Shown here: piece by piece, positions 10,201 to 19,910 of the stretch | How the letters are laid out: every line of letters begins with the position of its first letter | Position numbering within the stretch: the stretch's first letter is position 1 | Notes under the pieces: generated by a model | Seen by the model: the letters and a program-made list of their open reading frames with translations, nothing else | The model's database searches: none | Told to the model about the DNA's origin: nothing | Source of the DNA: Blattamonas nauphoetae | Taxonomy: Eukaryota; Preaxostyla; Oxymonadida | Direction: 5' to 3' | NCBI GenBank assembly: GCA_033064195.1 | Contig: JARBJD010000010.1 | Span: 186,001-250,000 of the forward strand | Length of the DNA: 64,000 nucleotides | Made by a program: the position numbers and the translations under genes

Positions 10201-13200
10201 GCGTGTTGAGAGACAAGAACGGAGGAGAGGAGAGACTGGTACGGATTGCTCATGGAGAGGTCTGTGAGGAGTGAGTGGAGAGACGATGTTTGGAGGAAGA
10301 CTTGTTGAGTGTTGTGTGCGGAGGGAAGCGGGGGAAGGGCTGAGAGACGTTGGAGGGCAGCTGAAGGGGCGTGCGAGATGGCGAAGAGGAGACGGGACAG
10401 AAAAAGAAGGGAATGGGGAGAAGTCGATGAGGATGTGGATTCTTTTGTTAAAAATGGTCGTGAATTCGTGGTGAGTGTCAGAGTGATGGACACAGAATAA
10501 AACAGTGTGGAAATGAGGAGCGTTGAAAACTTGTGGATGTTTGAATCTTCATCGGGTGTGTGCTGAGACTTCAGACGGAACAGAAAATGGGTTGGAGTTG
10601 ACGAGACAAGCAGACAGAAGCAGGAGAAAGGGTACAAGTTGAGAGACAGATACGAGAGGATGTCCGCTGTTGTAGACGGGAACGGTTTGAGGGAGTTCGA
10701 GAGCATCATCAGTGTTGGTGAGTTTGGATCCGTCGGCGTCTTCAGGACCTTACTCGTCATCTCCAAAATGAACCAATGGAAATGTCGTGCTGCATTGTCA
10801 ACTGAATTTGCCAGAGTTGCATCGACAGTTGGCTGCCGCGATGAATTGGGCAGGTTGCACCGATGGATGGGAGACACGAACTGCGGCGGTGGAGGGTATC
10901 CAAAATCTTCCGACTGGGCGGACGTGTCGGAGCTCCCAGACTTCCCCAGCCAGTCCAGGCGGCCAAGAGAGTGATGTGAATGAATGGCGGACATTGCGAG
11001 CTTCCAACCAGTGTGTTGAGCAAGCGGGTTGTTCATTTGGATGAGGTAGGCAGATAGCGCGCAGAGTGATTGATGCATCCACTCTGGAATGCATTGTGCC
11101 AGAAGCGTTTGGTTCCGTTTGGTGGAATTGAAGGAAGATGAGATAAATTCAGAGAAAGATTGTGGGTCTGCTGAATTCTCAAAAACTTTCGAAAAGTTGG
11201 CGAACGACATCGCAGAAACGTTCTTCCCTGACATGTCTGATTGGGACAGATTCCTTCTCTTTTGATTGACGATTCGGAGGAACGCCGGAGAGACTGGAGA
11301 GCAGAGGACGGCGATGAGAGTGAGAGCGAGTGGTGACAATAGTGATGCCATGAATCCGTCTTGTGTGCTGAGAAGCTGTTTGGGATCTTGATTCTTTTGG
11401 AGCATCGCGTCCAGCGAGGAAGATGACGCGAGGAGAGCAGAGAAAAAACAATGGACGATGATGAGAGGGTTGTGAGAGACTGACGCAAAAGTGTGGAGGA
11501 AGGCGAGGATCGAGTGGACTGTCCCGTTGATCGCTGATCGCGTGGAGTGCTTGAGTGTGTTGGGAGCCATGTTCGGTCCAGTGACCCCTTCAAGCTTGAC
11601 GATGTGCGAGTGGAGGTTGAGAAGCAGAGAGAACATGACTGGCACGATCCGATCGTGTACCGCATCGACAGACTCAGAAATGAATGGAAGGATAGCAGTG
11701 AGCCCACGGAGGAACGTTCGGACTAAAATGGTTGGGATTGGAAGGATCGGGGCGAGTTGGGTTCCGTGGAGTGGAAGGAGTGGTGGAGGTGATTGTGGGA
11801 CGAGCGAGAGTTGGTCAAACACATCAGCCCTTCTGAGGAGAGCGTCGAAGAGGTGAGTGAGCATTGGTTGAGAGAATACCTCAATGAGAGACGTGATTGT
11901 CAAACTGAACGCATGCTGTGCTGACAGCAGCAGAATGGATTGTGCTGCCGCAGATGTGAGTGGCTTTGTTGGATGTGGGCAGATGGCATGGAAGAGTGGA
12001 GTGTCATCTCTCAAAAACAGAAGCGAGGGAGGGACAAGCGTGAGTGTGCTGGAGAGCGTGGATGTAGAATGCCAATATGACGCTGCGGTGAGTGAAGCAG
12101 ACGACACAGTCTGTGCAGATGGCTGGACGTTGAGGGCAGTGTGGATCTGTTTACACCAGAAGTTGAGATTGAGATTGGACGGGAGTTGTCCAGTCAAACA
12201 GCACAGATGATACAGAATAACGAGTGAAAAACAATCAAGAATGGAATTCAGCGTCTCTGTGAGAAGGGCGGAGGGAGTGAAAGAGATGAAACGAGCCAAT
12301 TCCTGCCCAGCGAGGAGAACCACATGTTCGTTATTCGCGAGTAGCTGTTGGAAGAGAAAATTGAGAGTCTGAATGTAGTATTGTCTTGGAGGAACTAGTG
12401 GAATCTGGATACTGTCCTTTCTTCTTCGGGAAGACATCTGTTCAATGGAGGGATCAGTATTGACTGGCTGAGGAAGGAAAAGCTGGAGTGGCCCAACAGA
12501 CTCTTTAAGCAAATTCACGGGAATAGAATTTGCTTGAAGAGATTGATGTGTGAGAGGAAATTGGCAAGCTATCGCAAATAGAGTGGCTCGTGAATGTACG
12601 ATTTGCGATTGAACGCTAAATGACAGAGAGGTGTCTGAAAGAAGTTTATCGAATGTTTTGGACAGAATTTTTAGGAAAGATGGAGACAAAATGATAAATG
12701 AGGGGACTGCCTGGATGGACAAGATCAGGCTATCGTTATTTGTTGATGATAATTGTTTGTGAAAAAACTTCGTCAGCCATTCCTGTGTTACTTGCGAGAG
12801 GGGAACCGGTGATAATCGAAACTGACTTTGTGACAGATGACGTCTTTGGTTCTTTCCAAGATCATCATCCGCGTGTAGTTGAGGTGGAGGGAGAGGAAGA
12901 ATTGTTTGTGCAAAAAGGAAAACATAGATCAATTTTTGGAGATAAATTTGTGTTTTATCATCACCCTTTTTGTACCAATATTGAAAAAGATGTAAGAGTT
13001 CTTTCTGATATACACCAGTAAGAGCAGGGTATCGGATAAAAAGTTGTGAGAGCGATTGTACGAAAGAGAATCGCGTCTCTGAGGATTCTAGAAAAAGAAA
13101 CCATGATAAAAATGAAGAAACTATTGAATTATTAAAAGCAATACCTTCTTCATGTGATACAATATATCCGGGAAGAGAACGAAATTTGATCTGTAACAGC

Positions 13201-13223
13201 TCCAAGGAGAGAGGAGCTGTCAC
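4275..13223 (-). CDS. Giant 2,982-residue helical-repeat-like protein, function unknown
   Basis: A single uninterrupted ORF of 8.9 kb. The sequence is leucine/serine-rich with long amphipathic helical stretches throughout, as in HEAT/ARM solenoid scaffolds. It has one strongly acidic low-complexity island around residues 1820-1910 (runs of D/E with Q/S/K). The C-terminus has a basic cluster GRKRRKRTK, a plausible nuclear localisation signal, followed by an acidic tail. No catalytic motif, signal peptide or clear membrane helix is seen. I cannot assign a family. Large nuclear or cytoplasmic solenoids (Integrator, ribosome-biogenesis or Fanconi-type scaffolds) are possible but unsupported. It is notable for lacking introns among intron-bearing neighbours. 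Its start lies 109 bp from the divergent SRP9 start. Confidence 0.8.
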   Translation of the reverse strand: MTAPLSLELLQIKFRSLPGYIVSHEEGIAFNNSIVSSFLSWFLFLESSETRFSFVQSLSQLFIRYPALTGVYQKELLHLFQYWYKKGDDKTQIYLQKLIYVFLFAQTILPLPPPQLHADDDLGKNQRRHLSQSQFRLSPVPLSQVTQEWLTKFFHKQLSSTNNDSLILSIQAVPSFIILSPSFLKILSKTFDKLLSDTSLSFSVQSQIVHSRATLFAIACQFPLTHQSLQANSIPVNLLKESVGPLQLFLPQPVNTDPSIEQMSSRRRKDSIQIPLVPPRQYYIQTLNFLFQQLLANNEHVVLLAGQELARFISFTPSALLTETLNSILDCFSLVILYHLCCLTGQLPSNLNLNFWCKQIHTALNVQPSAQTVSSASLTAASYWHSTSTLSSTLTLVPPSLLFLRDDTPLFHAICPHPTKPLTSAAAQSILLLSAQHAFSLTITSLIEVFSQPMLTHLFDALLRRADVFDQLSLVPQSPPPLLPLHGTQLAPILPIPTILVRTFLRGLTAILPFISESVDAVHDRIVPVMFSLLLNLHSHIVKLEGVTGPNMAPNTLKHSTRSAINGTVHSILAFLHTFASVSHNPLIIVHCFFSALLASSSSLDAMLQKNQDPKQLLSTQDGFMASLLSPLALTLIAVLCSPVSPAFLRIVNQKRRNLSQSDMSGKNVSAMSFANFSKVFENSADPQSFSEFISSSFNSTKRNQTLLAQCIPEWMHQSLCALSAYLIQMNNPLAQHTGWKLAMSAIHSHHSLGRLDWLGKSGSSDTSAQSEDFGYPPPPQFVSPIHRCNLPNSSRQPTVDATLANSVDNAARHFHWFILEMTSKVLKTPTDPNSPTLMMLSNSLKPFPSTTADILSYLSLNLYPFSCFCLLVSSTPTHFLFRLKSQHTPDEDSNIHKFSTLLISTLFYSVSITLTLTTNSRPFLTKESTSSSTSPHSLLFLSRLLFAISHAPSAALQRLSALPPLPSAHNTQQVFLQTSSLHSLLTDLSMSNPYQSLLSSVLVSQHASKYHALLLPKQDLLTPSLIPHPPLYSTYRKPFSPSFVHDLSPLPTKPLLPKAPKQAVIRQHQSPFALTRTDSSASLQKMDEGIDLDDDHMTQQDVDSVESYFRSFHFLTRSSRFNSIIGLTSQPRVYHLFHHETHFAAKYELPTPYDLEDVLLFSEHSPLLPFSLNHHLQSSRSMASFQKSLSNSPFLDPNKPVASLVPLSTGASFFAYAGLYPSPIQETPNPYVPQITPALIFPSFGVSMLNSAHQRLSSAAQMSLASLHFSSPSSSFVLATFESLSPKLTALQNIQTTLPVESFPLRSNIITTVTLILFALSSSPQDHFSSSPGLVSSLSSILSHSAFGSGILKGMALNPMLTTQQGSGLTSFFSSFQTERRSSMSSLPAVKPIVTPQPVGSSQTPTKVSPPSRKGSFHALSSPLATQPSKLVSPLTTHSNTQRAENATFSGTMTVIEECPADIHPILRYLAAFSTFLLESKKQGGVSAINASITNLENATKALPQEPYLSAADGMIWHTTYSILESKPSLDSLRSLVPNYIQTLIHLVLNQHHSMHLTALTNIQYLMKNILSSFGPSDDVSDSLLFLLSLSLSSIISTLTTILTFPTHQSLQVMLTVADISELCLSCTSATIQGFASSDSSRALPLPPSLTTLTSQCVSCIVSICSYFSSIPVPSLLQRRNRLVILLLTRLPFSPLSLSTIPFVQSWMTSPSYLLRDFSFSFVQHVLMSVTISIPQSLSLSIMTEAIKQSASFNDSCNLCAIPARSDLISRCSKDLMSSDPLSLFQFFISLLTAKRRDQSHAMNRVTESSLFPSHRFVPYVLSTASFAQSHPTTPNPESRGQGDLEGDGDEGGLRPAIVGERGGFSRPQIFDEDDIYDDQVGGAGKDDENEKLNIADQDEEEDDETDNLQTDQQSKTPQKDGQSSKPSGKSGSNTANDLFSLMAPIVQHQSSTRQNLINLMSLLFASPEDDSKRARSLSRCPVSDTYTLFFQNTLSDIILSLTLSIPSNTVSPLSLPSYPNLDRLGPPQSPLHPLCFADSVKSLLNHIFTNFTSIVSQFSSYAQLPFVSPPTPMVLSEKNEIQIANSNQVQIQTASLRFLSNLYELIAFSHPPPPLFPSSAMDLLSSLEVPLSILFRNILGPFNQLVNQATSATPFISYSSEFASSTHPPVPYSVDLIVSVFEVTTIAVVSGCFSFGPTIEMIIDLLFPSHLSKIIASTSYTNPPSLTCDELIQIVASFGSTIFGDLKSQNGEMVSLILVSSMCSYLSAVVSSLSLIVQSLQSEPQTSPTIVLPSPALKQSIEPHLPAILQLLSSFLCSVNGESTPLVQCESGHSHPVIATLSFLASHGQSTNWKVTQQTKDSLRKAASLAFTATSTILLSHHQTLPHPTISSSLNTLFRLDQSCLNIEIDISRPLSACLRLSFFSDPNWKSLIAHATSDIVHSSSITCLLHQLTISPFIQSSTMALPSVRLILDAFQSVPLNQVHTSTTSTTLSNSLSFLHSFFPDLQNIHHMSTLLASHTDKPLSPELFQTVPTFFARMNRVLARFLPILTESNQPLSSIALSPLLSFIFGVISSSLSSFIGSLHTLTVHLFEIPPLDLFHPISTLCLLCQSACSLVTMIQTDAEYPQTILALVIPQICALLEWFILVTLKHTSSETVSLLLSCVNSLIDGIVFNVYLPTTHPPSRSLFASPYVRLSEIPTDVLMHTLCRVPPLMVALQLQASSQTSLSSCSDLLSHIHSRLLPPTTLETARPHPLILIMEGTLLVALSNDNTFHFSENFWAEDQSPSDTYISQIGWILRGMTNSISISPPLSNNSIQTLSRFVLDQLLPLVDHILEKVSSSIPFSAVDQELIAQSLSFLSVFVTPAVSHQIALAIFRILLIILQSNCTFTQTGSCLKAVQTVLKDELPVLLKYAIEQKPDLASALASSLSSVSTVHQQQIETQEAPKGDKKTGRKRRKRTKTETQSGETQDIELTLDF

Positions 13224-13332
13224 TAAATGAATCGAGAAAGAGCAATAGAAGGAGAATATAAACGAACTTGGTCAATTTTGTTGAGATTTAGCAGGAAATT
13301 CGGATGACAGGGTGTGATCTATCCGCAAGAAA

Positions 13333-13724
13333 ATGTACATCAAAACCTTTGAGGAATTCTATCAAAAAGCAGAAGAGGTTCCATTTTTCATTGTTCATCC
13401 ATTCATCAAATTCGGTTCTCCTCTCTTTTACAGCTTTTTCTTGCTAATCAAAGGAAAGTTTGTCCACTTTAATCAATCAACTTTGTCATCGTTTTTGCTA
13501 AGACACGCTTCTCAATCAAATACAGAAATCGAGAGAAGAAGTTCGTTCTCAAAGTCACAGATGATCGAATTGTATTTATTTTCTGATATACCCTGATTCT
13601 CACGTTAAACGACATCATCATTCAGTGTCTCAAATTCCTCTCAAAACAACAACAAGACATAAAAAAGATCGAAATCCTCACGACACTGTTCCTTCGAGGA
13701 CATGCTGCATCTAGCAGTTCGTGA
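13333..13724 (+). CDS. SRP9: Signal recognition particle 9 kDa protein (SRP9)
   Basis: Alu-domain subunit of the signal recognition particle, which with SRP14 binds SRP RNA and arrests elongation in the cytosol. Four exons were reconstructed: 13333-13377, 13434-13457, 13503-13571 and 13626-13724. The introns are 56, 45 and 54 nt, all GT-AG. The spliced 78-residue product reads MYIKTFEEFYQKAEE, then LFLANQRK, then a strand ending in FVLKVTDDRI, then CLKFLSKQQQDIKKIE. These align without gaps to human SRP9 segments (TWEEFSRAAEKLYLAD, LCVKVTDDLV, QDVKKIE). The second exon is only 24 nt. The gene starts head-to-head with the giant ORF on the other strand. Confidence 0.9.
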
Positions 13725-13947
13725 GTAAATCATTATTTCTTGTTTCCTATCCTGATTTTCATCCTTCGTCTTGGATCACTTCACCACACTTTTTAATTGA
13801 TATTAGTGTTACCAATTCGTTCCTCGTTACCAATTTGTGCTTTTCTCTTATTTGATCAAAGATGAGGTGAATATCAAGTGCGAAATGAAATAGAGTTTAA
13901 AATCCCTCGTTCCTGGGAAAAAGGGGATAGATAAGACATTATTCATA

Positions 13948-15606
13948 TCACATCTTGTTCTTCTCTTCCTCTTGCCGCGGTCTTCTCCTTCTGCTCATTT
14001 TGCTCGGCCGTTTCGGACGAGCAGACTTCGGTCTCTGCTTGTCTCGTCCCATCTGCCGGTCCTGCTCAGCCAATAGGCCTTTGTGAAGCTTGTCCCTACT
14101 CAGCTGCTTTTCAGCGTTGATGCGCTGTTTCCACATCTCGTCGAGTGCCTGCAACACAAACGTGTTCTTCGGGGGATGTGGGGTGGTCGGTTTGTATTCA
14201 TTCTTTCTGTCGAGCAGGTTGGTCGTCGGCCACTCCACGACAGCCAGCGCAGGTGAGACGGACGGATCAGTTTTGGAGGAGTCTGACGGATTGACTTTTT
14301 GTTGATTCTTCATCTTTTCTGCCTGCAACTTGTTTTCTTTGACTTCTTTCACTTGCCTCATCCTTTCATCCTCATTCTTCATTTTCATATCTTCCTCTCT
14401 CTTCATCCATATCCTTCTCAAACTCCATTTCATATTCCCATCTCTCGTCGTCCTCTTCTCTCTCTTTTCAAACTCCTCCATCCCCATTTCTCCCCTCGCG
14501 TAATCAACACCCCAGGCAGCTCGTCCTCTCTCCACTCCTTACTCCCGTTTTCATGTGATCTCCATCCTCCACTCCTTCGTCTCTCCTCATCCCAACTCCA
14601 TCCTTCCAACTCCAATCCCCTTCTGACTCACACTTCTCGCTTCAAACACAGCCATCTCCGAAATCCGCCTGTCACTTTCCAATTTTGCATACGCATGCGA
14701 TTGCTCATTTCACTTTGAACAAAACGCAAAGATGGCACCAACGAGGCTTGGAATCGTCGCTCACCAGTCACAATCACCATCCCTCCACCCATCTCGTCCC
14801 CCTCTGTCTCGTGTGCTTTTGGGGCGGATGGTACCAAAGCCAACGACTCGTCTTTCCGGACACTGTGTTGGTCTCGGTCGTCTTCGTCGGAAGGAGCCGT
14901 CAGCTGTTTGAGGATGGTTGAGCGAGCGACGGAAAGAAGGAGGAGTTGTCGGAGGAGTCTGAAATGTGTGGCATGTATCATTAAAATTGTATTGATTGAA
15001 GGAAAGAGGGGTTGTGATTGGAGTTGGTGCTGCTCCGGGTGAAGATCCGAGAGAGTTGAAAGGTGCACGGAACGATGGGAGTGGGAGGGGTGTCTTGCGG
15101 ATGAGAGGTGGTGGTGTCGGAAGAGACTGATGTTGAAATGACGAGCGCTCTGTGAATGGTTCATCAGGGATGATACTTGGGGATTGGCCGATTGAAACAG
15201 ACGATAGGCAATCGTGAAGATCTGATCTTCTGCCGAGGAGTGTTGAACTCGAAGATCGAGTCAAAAATGGAGAGTTTGTTTGTTGTGGGAGGACTATTGA
15301 TGATGGATTGTATACTTTCAATTTACGAGGGGCTGAGTTACGCCTTTGACGTGAGAGATCTTTGGACTGACTTTTGAAGTCAATGCAATGTAAAGTGAAC
15401 GGTTTCATTGCTGAAAGTGGAATATGTCGAAGGGAAGAAAAGTGGGATGGTGACCGAGGCAGACGATTAGGTCTGGGTCTTTGATGGATGCGGATATCTT
15501 GGTGTGTTTCGTGAGAGTCATGTATACGTGAAAAATGTCGTTGAAAAGGTTGAAATTCTCTTGTAGGGATGGCAGCGTTCACATTCATTGAGCATGATCC
15601 AGACAT
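13948..15606 (-). CDS. Multi-exon S/P/R-rich protein with charged C-terminal coiled coil, unknown
   Basis: Coding signal moves between frames, so at least three exons are likely. The N-terminal part (from Met at 15606, MSGSCSMNVN) is rich in Ser, Pro and Arg. A middle part around 14630-14950 reads charged residues such as SDEDDRDQHSVRKDES. The C-terminal part (about 14535-13948) is a K/E/M/R-rich coiled coil ending in a very basic tail (SRRRRPRQEEEKNKM). Exact splice sites were not resolved. I see no known domain; cytoskeletal or ciliary coiled-coil proteins look like this, but that is only compositional. The 5' end is 51 bp from the divergent start of the next gene. Confidence 0.5.
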
Positions 15607-15657
15607 AGAGTCGTGGGAAAGTGTGACTGGTTTGGATCATCATCTTGGGCTGATCGA

Positions 15658-18182
15658 ATGAATTCTGTCTGTTTTGATTCTACTGTGATTTATTGTCAAG
15701 ACACAACTCCTAGCAGATTTATCAAAATGTCTTGAGGAGTCAAATGTCGCCAGGTTGGATGAACTGTCTACTATTTTCTGTGAACACTACGCCTCAATTC
15801 GCTTCACACAACAGGATCCCGCTCTTCAAGAATCAACAATCCTGGATTCTTTAGTCGATTCATTATTGTATTTTCTGTTTGCTTCTCAGATTTATTCATT
15901 CAGTAATCCTGCATTCAAGTCAAAACTTACAACAATCCTCACTATCTTAAAAATTGTTGTACGTATTGGTGTGTCTTTTTTTCGACCAATATTCTGTGAT
16001 AGAGCAGAATAAACAATTATTCTTCTCATCTAGGGGATTTCAATTTGTCGTCTCGATCTTGAGGAATCTCTCGGGAAACCTCATTCAAGAATCAGTAGAA
16101 TTTGTTGCTCTTGAAGTATTTATCAATCTTTCAATCATACGTATGCGAGATTTTCTTCTGTCGATGTCAAATAAGCCGATGTCTCTCAATTTTTGGTGTC
16201 AAATGATATTCCATGTTTTTTGATGGACCTTGTCAACGAAAACGATCAACTCCCTCTTAACTGTCTCAGAGATGTTCTGGATCTGCTTTTAAACGTTTTT
16301 TCCAAAGGTATGCTCAGTTCAACTCTCCATGTTGTCTAGGACACCACCACCCAAATCTCTGGACCACTATATCAACAAGATCATTCAAAAGGCTCGTTTC
16401 TAATTGGATTGAGAGACGTGTTCCGCTTTTTGACACAGTTCCACTCTGCTTTTCGATGTTCATGAAACGGTCAGGTCACCTCCCAACATCCGAACGACAA
16501 GCAGTGTCTCAGGTTGTTATAGATCATATTACACATCTGTTTACCCATGACTTTGTAAATAACGCACAAGAACTCCAATGTTGGGTGAAAGGCTATTCGC
16601 AATGCTTCTTATGGAGTATTCTTCCCTTTTTCTCATTCCAAAAGACTCATGCACGCAACTCATCCCTAATCATCTCGCTCCTCCACTTGAGTTCTTCTTG
16701 CAAACACTCCTCACCGCACTCCTCCCAGAGAACAAACCAGAATTGCTTGAGACTCTTGACCACCTTTTGCGAGCACTTGAGTCAGTCCTTTCCAAGTACC
16801 CGAGTGTGTTCTGTTTTCTTTTCATTTTTCAGCCCAGCTGGAAATCTTATTCACGAATTTCGAGCCGGACACTCTTCTCATGTTGGCAGTCCCTTATGCA
16901 CCTTCGTTGGAGTATCTCCAACACTTGCTACCTAAGATTATTCCAGGAATACGTAATATACGTTTGTTTAGACACCTTCCATCCATTTATTTTCGTTTGA
17001 TCCCTCTTCCACACAAGAATGTCTCCCCTTTCATTATATCTGTCCTATATCCTTCTCATCCTTCTTTCAGCCTCCATCGATCTTGTCTCTCTTCTCACCC
17101 AACTCATCACATCTCTTCTCTCTCAAATGGAATCCCTCCCAAACATGACCGACAGTGAAATCGCGTCAATCGTCGGGGCCTACGGTGTCCTTGTCGCATA
17201 TCAACATCTTCTCCCAATTTCAGACGAAACCACAATCACAACTGAGCTTTGTCAGTTGATTATCTCGGCCACTTTTAACAATTTGACCGAGAACACCATC
17301 AGTTCCCTCGCATGCTTCGTCAAGAACATGCCAGCCCCAATGTCGTCATTCCTAGTTCCGTTTGTTGGTCGTATGTGTCAATTTGCAGTGGAGGCTCTTT
17401 CGACTGAAGCATCACTAGACTTCTACGCCGTCAGGTCGTGCCGCGATCTGCTCAGAATTGCAGACAATGATGGTATGTCCGTTCTTTTCTTGATTTGGTA
17501 GAGTCATCTCGTGCTGTGGTTCGTGAGGCGATCCCTTCTTCATCATTCAAACCGTGGCTCTGTGGAGAGGTCACGATGGACAAGGCCCTTGTGCTTCAAT
17601 TGTTCGCTACTGTGCTAAAAACATGTTTTTTCTCTGATTTTTCATGTATTCAGTTGAGTCAACACCTTCTCTCTTGCTGTACCTTCATCCATTCCTCACT
17701 ACGGAAGTGTTCCCATCTTTCATGACTTTCATGATCAAGGCAAACAATTATCTGAGAAGATCAGACTCTGACGTTCAGTACGTGATGAAATGTGTATATA
17801 TGTGCTGTGGTATGACATATTTCTTAAGTATAGCTCTCAGAACCAGATACCCACTTCTTTCCTGAAGTCGCATGATGATGGCCTTTTTTCTGCTGATATG
17901 GGCGATTATTGGGAATACACCATCGAAATTTGCACAATATACAGCATGTTCTTGGGAAACTGGCTCTTTCCGACCTTTTCACCACCGATATCTCTTGCTC
18001 TTACCATCTTTCTTTCATGTGCGTTTTTTCCTTTTGAAAGAGCAATAACACTTTCGTTTTTTCGTTTGGCATTTATCCAAGTCATCATTCGATGATACCA
18101 GGAAGTTATGTTCTGGGCGAATGAAGAGTTGGCGAATTTGAGACGGCTTTTTGAAGACCAGAGATTCGTATGGTTCAAGTGA
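15658..18182 (+). CDS. HEAT-like helical protein, possibly an importin-beta/exportin relative
   Basis: Multi-exon gene. The best start is ATG at 15658 (MNS, three-codon first exon), joined over a 34-nt intron to TQLLADLSKCLEESN; the phase agrees. Later exons encode amphipathic helices in many frames between 15700 and 18180. The last exon ends E-V-M-F-W-A-N-E-E-L... and the stop is at 18180-18182. The helical-pair pattern and the N-terminal leucine-rich helix resemble karyopherins, which carry cargo through nuclear pores. No diagnostic motif was found, so the family call is tentative. About eight or more introns, several with U-rich 3' ends. The gene converges on RPL11, whose stop is only 28 bp away. 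Confidence 0.5.
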
Positions 18183-18210
18183 GCGACATGGAGCAGAAAG
18201 CACGGTAAAC

Positions 18211-18959
18211 TTACAGAACAAGACCCTCATACTTCTGTTTGAACCATTGGATGGATTCTTCCTTTGTAATGCGGTGCGATTTGCCAATTGTTGAGTGGCA
18301 TCTTCGGCGACGATGGACACGGAAGCCTGGGCGGCCAAGGTTGACGTAGAAATCCATTCCATAAATACCAGTGTTAGGGTCGTATTTCATTCCAAGATCG
18401 ATGTGTTCTTGGATGCCAAAGCCAAAGTTTCCAGTGTTGGAGAAGTTTTCTTTTTTCAACTGAAAAAAACAAACAAAACAGAAAATATGATGAAGATGAT
18501 GCGAAATAAACTGAGGGTTGATCCAGACCTCGTACTCCTTCACACGGAGACCTGCATCGAGCAATTTCTCTGCTTTCTTGCCTCTGATGGTGACATAAGT
18601 GGCAATTTTCTCGTTCTTACGGATTCCAAACTGCTTGATGGTAAGACGAGCTGCATAGAGGAATTGGAACGAGAGTGAGCGATGATGTTGATAATGAACT
18701 GAAAATGATTGTAAAACACAAACATTTGCATTGGCATGGTTTTTGTTGGGTGAGTTGCTCAAGCACCTTCATGGCCTTGGTGAGAGCATCACCTGCTGCT
18801 CCGACACCAATGTGGAGGGTCAACTTTTCAATGCTGATCTGCTTGCAGGCTGATTGATCAGTTCTATCAAACAAGAATGTTATAAGGGAACGAAAACAAG
18901 AAAGGGTGATCATAACATGCAAAAAACACAAACTTCTGGACGCTTTTCGTGGGAACCAT
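18211..18959 (-). CDS. RPL11: 60S ribosomal protein L11 (uL5)
   Basis: Large-subunit ribosomal protein that sits in the central protuberance and contacts 5S rRNA. Four exons: 18934-18959, 18724-18863, 18529-18650 and 18211-18459. The introns are 70, 73 and 69 nt. The spliced product is 178 residues, the same length as human RPL11. It contains [82 protein letters not shown] and HRITKEE. The first exon (MVPTKSVQ) was chosen because its phase-2 donor restores the frame. No truncation or missing conserved block. Confidence 0.95.
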
Positions 18960-19353
18960 ATTCACGATCAACCCTTATCTCTTCGGTTGATTATAAGAAC
19001 TCTTCGTATGATAGACGTTGTGATCAGAGTCGAGGGAATGTGGGTTCTTCAACTGATCGGAATCGCTGTGACGGGGTCTTGATGGAAACCAGACTTTTTG
19101 AACACACTCAATGGGATCGATCACAACTGGAGCTTAGAAAGCTCCTGTATCGCTCATTGGGCATATGTAAACATGTTCTCATCTCCTTTTGCTCCAATTC
19201 GTGAAGCCTGTCTGGCAAAGACAGATGAGGTGATGTTTGGGAATTGTTAATGGATTACCAGAAACGAGGTCAAGCAAGTGACGAAATAAAGAGACAATAA
19301 ACGAGGAAATGCGAATTAAAACGAGTTGTGTGTTCGAATGAAGTTGGAGTCGT
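18960..19353. other. Intergenic interval with no supported gene
   Basis: 394 bp between the 5' end of RPL11 and the 3' end of DYNLT2B. Short ORFs here on both strands have no family resemblance and mixed composition. The interval presumably holds the RPL11 promoter and the DYNLT2B 3' end; no specific element was recognised. Confidence 0.6.
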
Positions 19354-19910
19354 TTACGAATAGTAGTACGTCCCGAAAACAACTGCAACAGCAAATAAAG
19401 AATCCTGAAGACAATATTCCAGAAAATTTGGATACATTATAAAAAGATTCTTGGGCAAATCCATCGATATTCCAATCCCAGAGCGCCTTGAAGCTGAAAT
19501 GAAGCCCCTGACCTTTCGACTCACCCATAACGACCTGGACATTATATTTGTAACGATCATAGTCCAGATCTAATTACAGCAAACAGGAACGATCGTTTGA
19601 AGAAGAAACTTGGAGAAGCAAACCTTTCATGAGATTTCTTATTTCATCAGATATTTCTCTACATGTGGAAGGAGTATTCTCTGGATGATACTCATGGCCT
19701 GTAAGACGATCTGTTAAAACCTTTTTGATGATCTCTTTAACTTGTGATGGGCGGAATCTAAGGTACAATAGGTCAGTTGATTGTGATGGATAAGAACGCC
19801 ATAGAATTAAAAGTGATGGATCAATTCAACATAAAACCAAAGACAGACCTCTTGCTTTGGAGAGGCTTTGTTAAATGCGAGCTCTCTTCATCTCCTTCGC
19901 TTTTCAACAT
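19354..19910 (-). CDS. DYNLT2B: Tctex1-type dynein light chain DYNLT2B (TCTEX1D2)
   Basis: Light chain of the retrograde intraflagellar-transport dynein (dynein-2). Four exons were reconstructed: 19849-19910, 19624-19757, 19436-19569 and 19354-19404. The introns are 91, 54 and 31 nt. The 126-residue product shows the Tctex1 signature: KRFRPSQVKEIIKKVL, HEYHPENTPSTCREISDEI, DYDRYKYNVQVVMGESKGQG, a W-D-W-N-I-D-G segment and C-terminal DSLFAVAVVFGTYYYS. Spacing matches human DYNLT2B exactly across the QVV...GEG...FWDADTD region. The 31-nt intron is required to restore F-Y-N-D-S-L-F. The start is 31 bp from the LSM6 start on the other strand. It implies a cilium with IFT. Confidence 0.9.

Noticed and set aside
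18854-19204. Plus-strand ORF of 116 residues between RPL11 and DYNLT2B
   Set aside because: It overlaps the RPL11 first exon and intron and has no recognisable features.
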